A stretch of DNA of 64,000 nucleotides from Palsa-504 sp963769715 (GCA_963769715.1 CAVYNE010000050.1:1-64000), one strand, 5' to 3'; shown: positions 17,443 through 26,730, counted from the first letter of the stretch. Notes: generated by a model from the sequence alone, not told the origin. Translations and numbers: made by a program.

Positions 17443-17920
17443 GGTTATGCTCAACGTCGTGGACGATCACCTTGACGGCGAACGGGTGGACTACGACCCG
17501 CCAGGGCGATTGCGGCGGCTTCCCACCTGGCTCATGGCCGAAGTAGCCCGCAAAGGGCACCGCCTGGTCAATGCATCCCTGGCACGGGACGGCGCGCGCC
17601 GGCCGCACTTCACGGTGCTGACCTCGCTGTCCGAGCAGGGGCCGGCGAGTCAGGCCGAGCTAGGACGGCGGCTGTGGATCGACCGCAGCGATCTGCACGC
17701 GCTGCTGGCCGAACTCGAGCGCGACGGTTTCGTGGCCCGGGTTCGCGACGAGCAGGACCGGCGGCGTAACGTAGTCATGCTCACCCAGGCTGGCGCAAGC
17801 GCCCTGGCGCGGCTCGACGAGCGGATCGACGCCGCGCAGGATGCGCTGCTCGAAGCACTGACCGCGGCAGAGCGCCGCGAGCTGAGCCGCCTGCTCCAGA
17901 AGCTCCTCGACACCCGCTGA
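17414..17920 (+). CDS. MarR family transcriptional regulator
   Basis: A MarR protein of 168 residues: LRRLPTWLMAEVARKGHRLV, HFTVLTSLSEQGPASQAELG, the recognition helix region IDRSDLHALLAELERDGFVAR, the wing DEQDRRRNVVMLTQAG and a C-terminal dimer helix. The TTG at 17414 is chosen because AAGGAG lies 4 bases upstream; ATG codons at 17435 and 17447 are alternatives. The start overlaps a putative operator, suggesting autorepression. An ArsR relic follows directly. Confidence 0.85.
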   Translation: MARSSLAMPTVMLNVVDDHLDGERVDYDPPGRLRRLPTWLMAEVARKGHRLVNASLARDGARRPHFTVLTSLSEQGPASQAELGRRLWIDRSDLHALLAELERDGFVARVRDEQDRRRNVVMLTQAGASALARLDERIDAAQDALLEALTAAERRELSRLLQKLLDTR

Positions 17921-17927
17921 GCAGAGC

Positions 17928-18085
17928 GGGCCAGCCTCGTGACCGTCGTGCGACGCGGACAGGAACGGCTCCACTACCTCAACCCGACACCGATCCACGA
18001 GATCGGGGAGCGCTGGATCTCGGGGTTCGACAAGCCCCGCCTGCAAGCGATCAGTGCCATCAAGAACCATGCAGAGGAGTACGCC
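17928..18085 (+). pseudogene. ArsR C-terminal relic
   Basis: Directly after the MarR stop, the frame reads ASLVTVVRRGQERLHYLNP and IHEIGERWISGF. This matches the wing and C-terminal helix of ArsR regulators; compare VSRRRGREKLHYLNP in the intact gene at 31859. The HTH half is missing. It stays in frame with the SRPBCC gene, so it could be read as an extension, but that gene has its own ribosome site. Confidence 0.65.
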
Positions 18086-18565
18086 ATGACCGACGGACCC
18101 ACGTCCGTGCCGACCTACGTCTACGTCACCTACATCCGCGCAAGCGCGGAGCAGGTGTGGCGGGCCCTGACAGACGCGGACCTGACGGCGCGCTACTGGG
18201 GACACGCCAACGTCTCGGACTGGCAGCCGGGCTCGGCCTGGGAGCACCGGCGCGTCGACGGATCAGGCGCTGTCGATGTCGTCGGTCAGGTGATCAAGGC
18301 CGAGCCCCCGACGCGTTTGGTCATCACCTTCGAGGACGCCCCCGACGCTGAAACGCCAAGAGAACCGTCGGTTGTCACCTTTCTCGTCGAACCGCATCAG
18401 GACATCGTCCGCTTCACCGTGACCCACGAGAATCTCCCCGACCAGGAGATGCTCAACGGCATCTCGCGCGGATGGCCGGCCGTGCTGGCGAACCTCAAGT
18501 CGCTGCTTGAGACCGGCGATGTCCTCCCGCAGGCGCCATGGGAGATGTCCAGCGCCCACGCCTGA
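18086..18565 (+). CDS. SRPBCC/AHSA1 domain protein
   Basis: A 159-residue START-like protein of the activator-of-Hsp90 AHSA1 type: TYVYVTYIRASAEQVWRALT, RYWGHANVSDWQPGS, FTVTHENLPD and ISRGWPAVLANLKSLLETG. The fold makes a hydrophobic pocket; in actinobacteria such genes usually follow an ArsR gene that controls them, and here only an ArsR relic remains. GAGGAG lies about 8 bases before the ATG at 18086. Ligand unknown. Confidence 0.85.
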   Translation: MTDGPTSVPTYVYVTYIRASAEQVWRALTDADLTARYWGHANVSDWQPGSAWEHRRVDGSGAVDVVGQVIKAEPPTRLVITFEDAPDAETPREPSVVTFLVEPHQDIVRFTVTHENLPDQEMLNGISRGWPAVLANLKSLLETGDVLPQAPWEMSSAHA

Positions 18566-18630
18566 GACGGCAGCCGCCACGACCCTTCCCGTATTCACCT
18601 CCGCGCACGACCGCAGAAATGAAGACGACA

Positions 18631-18735
18631 TGATGGACACCACCCCGCTTCGGGACGCCTACCGCGCGCTGCTGGACGCTGCTGCCGCCCCGGCGGGGGC
18701 GGCCGTGACCGGCACCGCCCCCACCCCGGCCCGCG
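18631..18735 (+). pseudogene. MDMPI/DinB-like N-terminal relic
   Basis: The frame opens MMDTTPLRDAYRALLDAAAA and reaches AAVTGT, a common actinobacterial DinB/MDMPI-like start, then loses homology. About 30 residues remain. The esterase gene ends on the opposite strand about 100 bases further on. Confidence 0.4.
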
Positions 18736-18839
18736 CCGGATCGTTCCGGCCTGCCCGGGTGCCGACGGCGCCGATCGCCATCCTCGCCATCGTCGTGCCC
18801 GCGCCTGCCCCTCGCCGCGGACCTGTCTCTGGGTGCTGG

Positions 18840-19754
18840 TTACTTCGGTGCGCGGGCTCCGGCAACGTCCTCGATGGCCTTGGCCAGCAACAGGTGCCCG
18901 GCAGGCGAGGGGTGGATGTTGCAGGTTCCGTCGGGAAGCTTGATCAGTAGTCCCGCCGCGCATGGGGAGCCCCCGAAGGCCGCGGACGGCCGTTCAAAGG
19001 CGCCGAAGCCGTCGGCGACCTTCCCGCCGAATTTCTCCGTGACCGACGCGATCGCCGAGTTGAGTGCCTCAGTGCCGGCCACCTCGGCCGGATCGCTGTA
19101 GCTGAGCGAGTAGTAGGTCAGCACGACCAAAAGGCCATGGTAGTGGGCGACGTCACGGATCTTGGTGTAGATCGTCGTCAGGTTCGCCTGGATCTCCTGC
19201 AGCACGGCCTGCAACTCGGCCGCGCTCGCGCAGGCGTCTGCCGTCGTTTCCTGACAGAGGAACACATCGTTGGCGCCGATGTTGATCGTCACCAGCCGGG
19301 TGTGACGATGCACGGCCAGATACTTGAGGGCGTACTGCATCTGGGTGCCCAGGTATGGCACGTGCAGCGGAAACTCGGTGCGGTAGCCGATGGATGAGCC
19401 CGGACTGTTCTCGCAGCCGTTGCTCGGCGCTCCAGGCACGAGGAAACTGGCCGTGGTCTCGCCGGGGCAGGAGGCATTCGACACCCGGATGTGCAGCGCT
19501 CGAGCCACGTCCTCCGGGTAGCCGACGAAGGAGCGGGGGTCAGAATAGTCCGGCGCCGGCACCGCTTGAGGCGGCACATAGCCGAACGCCACCGAGTCCC
19601 CTAGAGCCAGGTAAGTGCTATTCTCGGCCGGCCCGGTGACTGGCGTGGCCGAGGCAGGAAGAGCCGGCATCAAGCTCGCCGCCGCCACCATCGCCGTCCC
19701 GGCCAGCCCGATGCCGATCAGCCGCCGAACACCGCCCACTCGGTAGCGCATCAC
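18840..19754 (-). CDS. Secreted SGNH/GDSL-family esterase
   Basis: A 304-residue exported hydrolase. An Arg-rich start is followed by a hydrophobic signal segment (LIGIGLAGTAMVAAASLMPA) ending near ALPASA. Block I is LALGDSVAFGY with the nucleophile Ser54; block III is INIGANDVF; the C-terminal histidine lies in CNIHPSPAGH. Four cysteines spread through the mature part (ASCPG, NGCEN, LCQE, SPCAAG among them) suggest disulfides. The acid three residues before the histidine is not obvious (TCNIH), so the triad is only partly confirmed. It acts outside the cell on an ester substrate not identifiable here. Confidence 0.88.
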   Translation of the reverse strand: MMRYRVGGVRRLIGIGLAGTAMVAAASLMPALPASATPVTGPAENSTYLALGDSVAFGYVPPQAVPAPDYSDPRSFVGYPEDVARALHIRVSNASCPGETTASFLVPGAPSNGCENSPGSSIGYRTEFPLHVPYLGTQMQYALKYLAVHRHTRLVTINIGANDVFLCQETTADACASAAELQAVLQEIQANLTTIYTKIRDVAHYHGLLVVLTYYSLSYSDPAEVAGTEALNSAIASVTEKFGGKVADGFGAFERPSAAFGGSPCAAGLLIKLPDGTCNIHPSPAGHLLLAKAIEDVAGARAPK

Positions 19755-19867
19755 AATTCCCCTCTACCCGTCTAGCCACAGCCGCCCCCTGGCCATGGCA
19801 GCTACTCCTCAGGCCGTTAATTCAAGACCGACCGGGGCCAAGAGTCAATCAGCTTGCTGCTAGCGTC

Positions 19868-20005
19868 CTACCCGGGCTTCGCATCAGCCGGGGGGCGCAG
19901 GCCGTCGAGTGCGGTCTGGAGGATTGGCTCGAGGTAGCCGGTGTCGCCGTGGATGGTGGCGATGGCGACGATCATGTCGAGGACCTGCTCGAGGGTGAGG
20001 TCGTC
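19868..20005 (-). pseudogene. TetR C-terminal relic
   Basis: Minus strand: LTLEQVLDMIVAIATIHGD, then YLEPILQTALDGLRPP and a TAG. This is the typical last helices of a TetR/AcrR regulator. The HTH half is missing; it meets a divergent aldo/keto reductase fragment within a few bases. Confidence 0.5.
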
Positions 20006-20224
20006 CTGTCTGACCTCGTGCAGGCGGGCAAGATCCGCTCCTTCGGCGCGTCGAAGGTTCCCGCCTCCCAGATCGTAGAGGCCCAGTGGACCGCCGACCG
20101 CCGCGGCCACGGGCGGTTCCGCACCGAACAGCCCCCCTACTCCATGCTGACCCGGGCGATCGAATACGACGTGCTGCCGACTTGCCAGCGCCACGGAAAC
20201 GAGCTCATGCCTGAGTACCTCTAG
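20003..20224 (+). pseudogene. Aldo/keto reductase fragment
   Basis: The frame reads LSDLVQAGKIRSFGASKVPA, SQIVEAQWTADRRGHGRFR and TEQPPYSMLTRAIEYDVLP, a classic middle section of an aldo/keto reductase. The start, catalytic tyrosine/lysine region and C-terminus are gone. An early TAG ends it at 20222-20224, overlapping the end of the glycosyltransferase gene. Confidence 0.65.
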
Positions 20225-21759
20225 GGGTCATCGATGCGGCTCAGCGCGGGCGCGTCCCAGCGCTGGTTGATGCACAGGATGACGAAGGCCGTCACTGCTC
20301 CGAGCATCACCAGCGGCGCGAGGTGGTCAAGGTTCTGGTACTGGATGTCGGCCTGCACGCGGCTCAAGGTGCCTTTCTTCACTATCCCCAGGCCGGGCAT
20401 GTCGGCGATAGTGATCGCGCTGAGCCAGGCCACGGCGATCCAGTCCAGCCGGGAGGCCGGGTAGAACACGAGCACGCAGATGATCATCACGCTGTACCAG
20501 GCGAACTGGTGCGGCCACAGCAGCAGCCATGCCACGCTGAACGCCAGCGCCGCCCGGACCGCCGGATGATCCTGGAACCCGGCGGGCAGGCGGGCCAGCG
20601 CGAGACAGGCCAGCGGTACGGTCAGGCAGGCGGCCAGCAGGACCACATAATGCAGGCTGATGCCGAGCTGGTGGAAGAAGAACCCGTAGAAGGCGTATCC
20701 CAGGCCGACCGAGGCGCGCCCGGCCAGGGCCTTGACTGCGGTTATGCCCACCGCCGCATACGAGGGCAGCAAGACGGCACCGGCCCCGCCCGCGGCAGCC
20801 AGCAGCAGGCCGGGTCGGCGGCGCAGCGCCCAGCCGATCGCCAGCACGAACAGCAGGTAGTCCACCTTGATGTCGGCCGCGGCGCCCACGCACAGCCCGG
20901 CCGCTGCCGCTGCCAGCCACGGTCGGCGGCCAGGCCGGCCGCTGACCCGCCGGTCGGCGATCAGTAGCCCGGCCACGCCGACCGCCGCGGCCAGCACGTC
21001 CAGGTGCCCGGCCGCGATCAGGCTCCAGATCATCAGCGGGTTGACCGTCCACAGCAGGTGCGCCCGCAGCCGGCTGGCCCGGTCAGCGCGGAACGTCCGG
21101 TCCGCGGCCAGCGCGACCGCCGCGAACGCGATCGCGTTCCACAGCTTCAGCCAGAACACCGTCCTGGCCGGCGACGCGCCGGCCAGCTTCGCCGCGATCA
21201 GCTGCTCGGCGGTCGCCAGCGGCCCGTAGTAGCTCGGGTCGTTGGCCCAGTCCGCCGGCACTCCATGCGCCACGTGGTAGACCTGGCTGTACTGCCTGGG
21301 AGTCATCACGTATGGGCTGTGACCAAGTGCCGCGATATGCCCGTACACCGCATAATCCAGAGCGTCGGTAGACCCGGCCGGCGGCAGCACGACCAGGACA
21401 GCCACTGCGGTCAGCGCCGCGATCATCAGCGTCCGGACCGGCAGCGGCATGCTACGGCGCACCGCTACCAGGCCCGCCACCACCCCGGCGGCGCCCAGCA
21501 GCCCGCCCGCCCACAAGACCGCGATGACGGCCCTGGCGGACACGTGCACCGCCAGCTCCCACGGCGGACCCGAAGCGGGCATCGGCAGAACCGGCGGCAT
21601 CCAGCTACGGCGCAGCAGGCCAGCCGCGATCATGATCAGGAGGGCGGCGATGATGGCGGCCGTGGCCGACCAGCCAAGCGCGCGGCCGCCTTCCGTCGGT
21701 GTCGCCCCAGCTTGGCCTGCTCTCTCCAGCTGCACGGCCGTTGTACGGCTGCCACGCAT
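20221..21759 (-). CDS. Polytopic GT-C type mannosyltransferase-like membrane protein
   Basis: A 512-residue protein with roughly a dozen hydrophobic segments. After the first helices comes an outer loop with acidic residues, STDALDYAVYGHIAALGHSP, followed by YYGPLATAEQ; this 'DxxxY' loop is where polyprenol-phosphate-dependent GT-C enzymes (GT87/MptA-MptB-like) hold their catalytic acid. The later part contains HQFAWY, also typical. It probably transfers a sugar from a polyprenyl carrier to an outer-envelope glycan. The N-terminal 30 residues are hydrophilic, so a later start is possible. Confidence 0.75.
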   Translation of the reverse strand: MRGSRTTAVQLERAGQAGATPTEGGRALGWSATAAIIAALLIMIAAGLLRRSWMPPVLPMPASGPPWELAVHVSARAVIAVLWAGGLLGAAGVVAGLVAVRRSMPLPVRTLMIAALTAVAVLVVLPPAGSTDALDYAVYGHIAALGHSPYVMTPRQYSQVYHVAHGVPADWANDPSYYGPLATAEQLIAAKLAGASPARTVFWLKLWNAIAFAAVALAADRTFRADRASRLRAHLLWTVNPLMIWSLIAAGHLDVLAAAVGVAGLLIADRRVSGRPGRRPWLAAAAAGLCVGAAADIKVDYLLFVLAIGWALRRRPGLLLAAAGGAGAVLLPSYAAVGITAVKALAGRASVGLGYAFYGFFFHQLGISLHYVVLLAACLTVPLACLALARLPAGFQDHPAVRAALAFSVAWLLLWPHQFAWYSVMIICVLVFYPASRLDWIAVAWLSAITIADMPGLGIVKKGTLSRVQADIQYQNLDHLAPLVMLGAVTAFVILCINQRWDAPALSRIDDP

Positions 21760-21831
21760 CGTGCTCCCAGCTTCTATCCGTGCCAGCGTGGCCCTGGTCC
21801 GCCTGCCGGCTATCGGTGGCGCCGTAGGCTC

Positions 21832-21960
21832 ACTCCAGACGGTATCTCGGCCAGCAGCCCCCGCGCCTGCCCCTTGGACGTTTCCGCCACGCCGGCCAGC
21901 AGCGCTGACCTAATCCGGGCGGTCTCGGGTCCTCGGCGGCCCCGCTTCTCCGCGAACTCG
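21832..21960 (-). pseudogene. TM0106-type nuclease-helicase linker fragment
   Basis: Minus strand: after a one-base shift, PETARIRSALLAGVAETSKG continues QARGLLAEIPSG. Compare PETARIRSALLTGVSAET at 26768-27190. This copy has no palindromic repeat at the GV/AET position, so it shows what the uninterrupted linker looks like. It is a short relic. Confidence 0.65.
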
Positions 21961-22112
21961 CGTGGCGGCCGCAGCAACACGGCCCGTCCGGAACAATCCA
22001 GATCTCTATTACCGAACGAACCTGCTGCTTGCCCTCTTTCACCAGCGAGAAAGCACCTTCTGGCCGAGGATCGTCGTGGCTGCCTCGCGGGCTCGGGGCG
22101 GCACGGTTCCGG

Positions 22113-23315
22113 TCAGCGGGACGGGGGGACGGCCGGGTGCTCGTCGAAGAAGCGGATGAACTCGGCGCTGGCGTCCGGCCCGCGGGGGTCGGTATAGGAG
22201 CCGTGCGGGACACCACCGGACCAGGCATGCCCGCCCTGGTGGATAGTCCAGCGCTCGGCCAGGGCCGCGCCCGCGGGGCCGGAGTAGCAGGTCCGGGTGT
22301 AGGCATGCCCACCGGGCACCTGCCCCGTGGTCACCGCGGTCGGCGGGGTGCCCGGGCGGTGGTCCGGGCTGGCCGCTGCCAGGACGTGGTCGATGAGGCC
22401 CGCGGCGTTGGCGTGGGCCACGATCGCATCCCGGTCACCGTGGAAGACGATCAGCGGCCGGGGGCGGGCCGGGGGCCGGGCCGGCCGTGACGGGCCCTGT
22501 TTCATCGCCGCGAACGCGGAGGCCGCGTCGCCGGCGGCGGCATAGGGCAGCCCGGAGTGCACGCCGACGGCGGCGAAAAGATCGGGGTAGACCGCGGCCA
22601 TCACCGCGGCCATCGCGCCGCCGGCGGAGAACCCGGCCACGTATACCCGGGTGCCATCTGCCCCGTAGCGATCGGTGACCTGGCGGGTGATCCCGGCGAT
22701 CAGCGACGGCTCGCCGGCGTCGCGGCGCTGGTGACCGGGCGCAAACCAGTTCCAGTACTTGCCCGGGTTCGCCGAGGGGGGCTGCTCCGGGTAGGCGACG
22801 AGGAATGCCCGACGCTCGGCGAGATCGTTCATGCCGGTGGCGGCAGCGAAGGTCGCGGCGTCTTGGGTGCCGCCATGCAGCATCACCACCAGGGGCAGGG
22901 GGCCATCGGTGTGGCCGGCGGTAACGTAGAGCCGGTAGGCGCGGGTGCCGGCGGCGTTGGTGTAGGAGAAGGCCTCAAACCGGCCCGCCGGCCGCTTCGT
23001 GGCCAGGGCCGCTGGCCGTTGCGGCCGGCGGAGACTCGATGCGCTCCGGCTGGGGAGAGTGCGGCGGCGGGTAAGCCAGCCGGAATGGGCCTGCCCCAGT
23101 GGTGTCCCCTCGCCGGCGCGCAGCGCTGGCGGGGGAGCGGGGTGGCGGTCAGGCGTGCGACTGGTCTCCGCCCCGGCGGATGGCGCATCTGGCGGCCGCC
23201 GTGTCACCGCCGGGCTGGCCAGGGTCTGCTGGATCAGCGCGGTTGCCTCCACCAGGCGGCCCTGGCGGGTCAGGCGAGTGGCCTCAGCCATCGCCGCCAT
23301 CTGGCGTGCGTGCAT
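22113..23315 (-). CDS. Extracellular PHB depolymerase-family esterase
   Basis: A 400-residue alpha/beta hydrolase of the short-chain-length PHA depolymerase / Esterase_PHB type. The N-terminus MHARQMAAMAEATRLTRQGR is the usual helical leader of this group, followed by a proline-rich linker. The catalytic domain starts near residue 105 with PLPLVVMLHGG. The lipase box is GFSAGGAM, the acid lies in FHGDRDAI, the histidine in HQGGHAWSGG, and the end is SAEFIRFFDEHP. GAAGGGA precedes the ATG at 23315. It follows the CopG-type gene by about 100 bases and is probably co-transcribed with it. True substrate (polymer or other ester) unproved. Confidence 0.88.
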   Translation of the reverse strand: MHARQMAAMAEATRLTRQGRLVEATALIQQTLASPAVTRRPPDAPSAGAETSRTPDRHPAPPPALRAGEGTPLGQAHSGWLTRRRTLPSRSASSLRRPQRPAALATKRPAGRFEAFSYTNAAGTRAYRLYVTAGHTDGPLPLVVMLHGGTQDAATFAAATGMNDLAERRAFLVAYPEQPPSANPGKYWNWFAPGHQRRDAGEPSLIAGITRQVTDRYGADGTRVYVAGFSAGGAMAAVMAAVYPDLFAAVGVHSGLPYAAAGDAASAFAAMKQGPSRPARPPARPRPLIVFHGDRDAIVAHANAAGLIDHVLAAASPDHRPGTPPTAVTTGQVPGGHAYTRTCYSGPAGAALAERWTIHQGGHAWSGGVPHGSYTDPRGPDASAEFIRFFDEHPAVPPSR

Positions 23316-23417
23316 GGCGGTGTCCCTTCTCGTGGTTGTCTTCGCTGGTCTGCTGGCAGGACGGCTTGTACGCTGCGGGGGCCGGCGGTGGTCTGGGCAG
23401 CCTGTGATCACGGCGGC

Positions 23418-23819
23418 TCAGGCGGTACGGGGCGCCAGGGCGGCCTTGACTGCTGTTGGGGCCCGGAAGGCGCCGAGTACCTCCACCGAGGCAATCGTGG
23501 CCAGGGCCAGCTGGGGAGAGACGTCGGCGGCGATGCTGGCCAGCCCGAGGACCCGGATGTGGATCATCTGCCCGGCGTCGCGGATTTCCTCCAGGTCGCG
23601 ACGGGTGTAGTGAGAGCTGCCCAGGGTGAGGGTGCGCCGGGCCGCCGTCTGGTCGAGCGCTTCGCCCCGGGTGGCGAGCTGGGTGCGGATGGCCGTGCGG
23701 ATGAAATCGGTGCGGTTGGTGTAGAAGCCTTCCTGGACCAGCAGATCGATCTGCCCGAGGTCTACCAGTCCCAGGTTGATAGTGATCTTCTCGGTCTTTT
23801 CGCTCTCACCCCGGGCCAT
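23418..23819 (-). CDS. CopG/ribbon-helix-helix regulator
   Basis: A 133-residue protein beginning KTEKITINLGLVDLGQIDLL, a ribbon strand, then VQEGFYTNRTDFIRTAIRTQ, the two helices of an RHH fold (about residues 5-50). The C-terminal 80 residues have no known domain. The ATG at 23819 is preferred over an upstream extension that runs through the operator. A perfect 22-base palindrome lies 27 bases upstream. The gene directly precedes the PHB depolymerase, so it is likely that operon's repressor. Confidence 0.85.
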   Translation of the reverse strand: MARGESEKTEKITINLGLVDLGQIDLLVQEGFYTNRTDFIRTAIRTQLATRGEALDQTAARRTLTLGSSHYTRRDLEEIRDAGQMIHIRVLGLASIAADVSPQLALATIASVEVLGAFRAPTAVKAALAPRTA

Positions 23820-23845
23820 CCGTCCACCATCTCCCGGCCATCTCC

Positions 23846-23867
23846 TTACCATCCATATGGATGGTAA
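23846..23867. promoter_or_regulatory. 22-bp palindromic operator of the copG-depolymerase operon
   Basis: Perfect palindrome made of TTACCATCCAT and its complement, centred between 23856 and 23857. The half-site contains CCATCCAT, giving two stacked repeats suited to RHH dimers. Confidence 0.7.
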
Positions 23868-24014
23868 CTGCAGGAGCGGCGGCGATGCAACGGGCCAGCA
23901 GCAGGTTTCGTGAATCATGCGTTTTCCCCAGCTCCTGGCAGTTGCGGACCGGCCTCACCGCGACCGTCCGCTTGAATACCGAACGTCCTCCCAGGCAGTC
24001 AGGCCCTTCTCCGC

Positions 24015-26378
24015 CTAGCCGGTCACGGTGAACTGGCCCTGCAGGCCGCCGACCGAGCTGTCGCCGACGTACACGTCGACGGGGCCGGGTTCGACGACGA
24101 ACTGCCCCGGGGTGTTGGTGTAGAAGCCGATGTCGCTCGGCCCCAGGGTCAACGTGACTGTCTTGGTCTGCCCTGGCGCCAGCGTGACCCGCTGGAATCC
24201 GTCAAGCCGGCGAACGGGCTGCAGGATGGTTGTCCCGTCCTGGTGAATGTAGAGCTGGACGACGTCGTCCCCCGCCACGGTCCCGCTGTTGGACAGGTCC
24301 GCGCTGACGGTCAGCGAGCCGGACGTGGAGATGCTGCCGGCCGACAGGTGCAGGTTCGACAGCGAGAAGGTGGTGTAGGACAGCCCGTACCCGAACGGGT
24401 ACTGAGGCGTGTTCGGCACGTCGAGGTACTGCGAGGTGTACTTGTTGCTGGGATCGGCCAGGCCGGTTGGCAGTTCGTTGTAGGAGATCGGGATCTGCCC
24501 GACGTCCCGCGGGAAGCTCATCGGCAGCTTGCCGCCCGGGTCCACCTTGCCGAACAGCACGTCGGCCACGGCATTGCCGCCCTCGGTTCCGGGAAACCAG
24601 GCCTCCAGCAGCGCGGGGGCGTTGTCGGCAACCCAGCCGAGGGTCAGCGGGCGGCCGTTCATCAGCACCACGACGTAGGGCTTTCCCGTCGCGGCGATGG
24701 CCTGGATGAGCGCGGTCTGCTGCCCGGGCAGGCTGATGTCACTGCGCGAGGATGCCTCGCCGGAGTAAGAGGCGGGCTCGCCGGCCACCACCACGGTCAC
24801 CGCCGCGGCCTGGGCCGCGCTCACCGCGGCGCCGAACCCCGAGGTTGACGTGCAGGTGGCGTCGCAGCCTTGCGCGTAGGTGACGGTCGCGTGCGGCACG
24901 GCGGCCTTGATCCCGTTGAGCACGGACACCACCGAGGTCAGGTCGGACGCCGAGTACCCGATGGGCACGTCCGGGCCGAGCTGGTCCGATGGGTCATCGG
25001 CGAGCGGGCCGACCACGGCGACCGACGACACGCTGGTGTTCAGCGGCAGCGCGTGGTTGTTGTTGTTGAGCAGGACCATGGAGCGCCCGGCCATGGTACG
25101 CGCCGCGGCCAGGCTGGCCGGGGTGAGCTCGGCGGTCTTCACCCGGTTCGGGTCGGTGAGCGGGTGGGCGAACAGGCCCGCGAGGTATTTCAGGGTCAGG
25201 ACGTGGCGCACGTCGTTGTTGATGGTCGCCATGCTGACCTTGCCGCTGTTGACCAGGCCGGCCAGGTACAAGGTGTAGGTGGAGAACTGGCTGGGCACCT
25301 GCACGCCCATCTCGATGGTCACCCCGGCGGTGATCGCCAGCTGCGCGGCTTCCGCGCCGCTGGTCGCGTAGCCGAAAGCCTCGAGTTCCTGGACCGCCTG
25401 GTAGTCGCTGATCACCGTGCCGCCGAACTGCCACTCGTCGCGCAAGATCGTGGTGAGCAGGTAGGGGTTGGCGGTGTCGGGCACTCCGTTAAGCGAGGTG
25501 AACGAGCTCATCACCGTCGCGGCGCCGGCCTCTACCGCGGCCTTGTACGGCGGCAGGTAGATATTGCGCAGCTGCTGCTCCGACATGTCCGTCGTGTTGT
25601 ATTCCCGGCCGGCCTGCACCGCGCCGTACGCACCGAAATGCTTGACGGTCGCGGCCATCTTGTCCGGCACGCTGAAGTCGCTGCCCTGGTAGCCGCGCAC
25701 CTTCGCCACGGCCATCGCCGACCCGAGGAACGGATCCTCCCCCGACCCTTCCACCACGCGCCCCCAGCGCGGGTCACGGCTGACGTCCACCATCGGGTTG
25801 AACGTCCACTTGATCCCGTCCGCCGTCGCCTCGCTGGCCGAGATCGACGCGTCATTCTGCACTGCGGCCGGGTCCCAGCTGCTCGCCTCGCCGAGCGGCA
25901 CCGGGAAGATCGTCTTGTACCCGTGAATCACGTCCAGCCCGAAGATCACCGGGATGTGCAGGCGCGACTGCAGCGCGGCCTGCTGGACCTGGTTGATGTT
26001 GGCCACCCCTACCAGGTCCAAGACCGAGCCGACCTCCCCGCTGCGGACCTCATCCAGCAGCGTCTGCCCCGGCGTGCCGTTCGGGCCGGTCGGGCCGGAC
26101 ATCTCCAGCTGCCCGATCTTCTCCGCGAGGGTCATCCGGCCGATCAGTGAATCGACCCGGCTGCCGATCGACGCCAGTTGCCGGCCCGTCGCGACCGATA
26201 CCGTCGTGCCCGGCCGCTGAGCCGCGGCCAGGACCGCTTGCCTGCCCGGACCGGCCGCCTTCCCGCTCGCCGGTCCCGCGCCGGCCGCCGCGACTACCGC
26301 CAGCGCCGCCACCACGCCAAGCACGGTGGCTCCCGAGACGATCTGCACGGCGCCTGGACGCCGCAGGGGACTACGCAT
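24015..26378 (-). CDS. Secreted GH3 beta-glucosidase
   Basis: A 787-residue exported glycoside hydrolase family 3 enzyme. A signal segment (VQIVSGATVLGVVAALAVVA) is followed by the barrel domain (about residues 75-400): GLDVIHGYKTIFPVPLG, NPMVDVSRDPRWGR, KHFGAYG (247-253) and the nucleophile Asp325 in VISDYQAV. The second sandwich domain spans about 430-640 (VAVVGPLADDP, GEPASYSGEASSRSD with the likely acid/base). A fibronectin III-like domain follows from about 670 (PFGYGLSYTTFS) to the end. The BglX-like layout suggests removal of terminal glucose from oligosaccharides outside the cell. It is monocistronic here. Confidence 0.93.
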   Translation of the reverse strand: MRSPLRRPGAVQIVSGATVLGVVAALAVVAAAGAGPASGKAAGPGRQAVLAAAQRPGTTVSVATGRQLASIGSRVDSLIGRMTLAEKIGQLEMSGPTGPNGTPGQTLLDEVRSGEVGSVLDLVGVANINQVQQAALQSRLHIPVIFGLDVIHGYKTIFPVPLGEASSWDPAAVQNDASISASEATADGIKWTFNPMVDVSRDPRWGRVVEGSGEDPFLGSAMAVAKVRGYQGSDFSVPDKMAATVKHFGAYGAVQAGREYNTTDMSEQQLRNIYLPPYKAAVEAGAATVMSSFTSLNGVPDTANPYLLTTILRDEWQFGGTVISDYQAVQELEAFGYATSGAEAAQLAITAGVTIEMGVQVPSQFSTYTLYLAGLVNSGKVSMATINNDVRHVLTLKYLAGLFAHPLTDPNRVKTAELTPASLAAARTMAGRSMVLLNNNNHALPLNTSVSSVAVVGPLADDPSDQLGPDVPIGYSASDLTSVVSVLNGIKAAVPHATVTYAQGCDATCTSTSGFGAAVSAAQAAAVTVVVAGEPASYSGEASSRSDISLPGQQTALIQAIAATGKPYVVVLMNGRPLTLGWVADNAPALLEAWFPGTEGGNAVADVLFGKVDPGGKLPMSFPRDVGQIPISYNELPTGLADPSNKYTSQYLDVPNTPQYPFGYGLSYTTFSLSNLHLSAGSISTSGSLTVSADLSNSGTVAGDDVVQLYIHQDGTTILQPVRRLDGFQRVTLAPGQTKTVTLTLGPSDIGFYTNTPGQFVVEPGPVDVYVGDSSVGGLQGQFTVTG

Positions 26379-26649
26379 CGTTGCTCGTCCTCCCTGTCAA
26401 GGTGCGGAGACGGGCCGACTGCGCGCTCGCAGCCGGTGAACCCGCCTACTGACGGTCTGGAGTCTGCCATCTCCGTACCGCACAGAAAACATCAAAATGG
26501 CATCAAATCAGCCAAATATCGAACGGCAGCAGGCGATGACCCTGCGGCCCCGTCAGGCCGACGCCATCTGCGCGGCGAAGCCGGCCAGTTCAGGCTCAGG
26601 CGGATGTCGAGGTCATGGCGGCACCAGTGAACGGGGCTGACAGGTTGTG

Positions 26650-26730
26650 ATGGGCGGCAATGATCAGACCCTGCTCCAGGGGGAGATCGCCGAAGCATTC
26701 GACGCATGGCGCAAGGGCCGCGGAGACTAC
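26650..26730 (+). pseudogene. MazG-like pyrophosphohydrolase fragment
   Basis: The frame reads GNDQTLLQGEIAEAFDAWRK then GRGDYV, matching the first metal-binding helix (E-x-x-E region) of MazG-like nucleotide pyrophosphohydrolases. It is cut exactly where the 37-bp repeat begins. Its CCGCGGAGAC happens to resemble one arm of that repeat. Confidence 0.5.

Noticed and set aside
22557..23867. Plus-strand open frame of 436 codons
   Set aside because: Runs antisense through the depolymerase and CopG genes; composition is unnatural.
24870..26150. Plus-strand open frame of 426 codons
   Set aside because: Antisense shadow of the GH3 gene caused by third-position GC bias.
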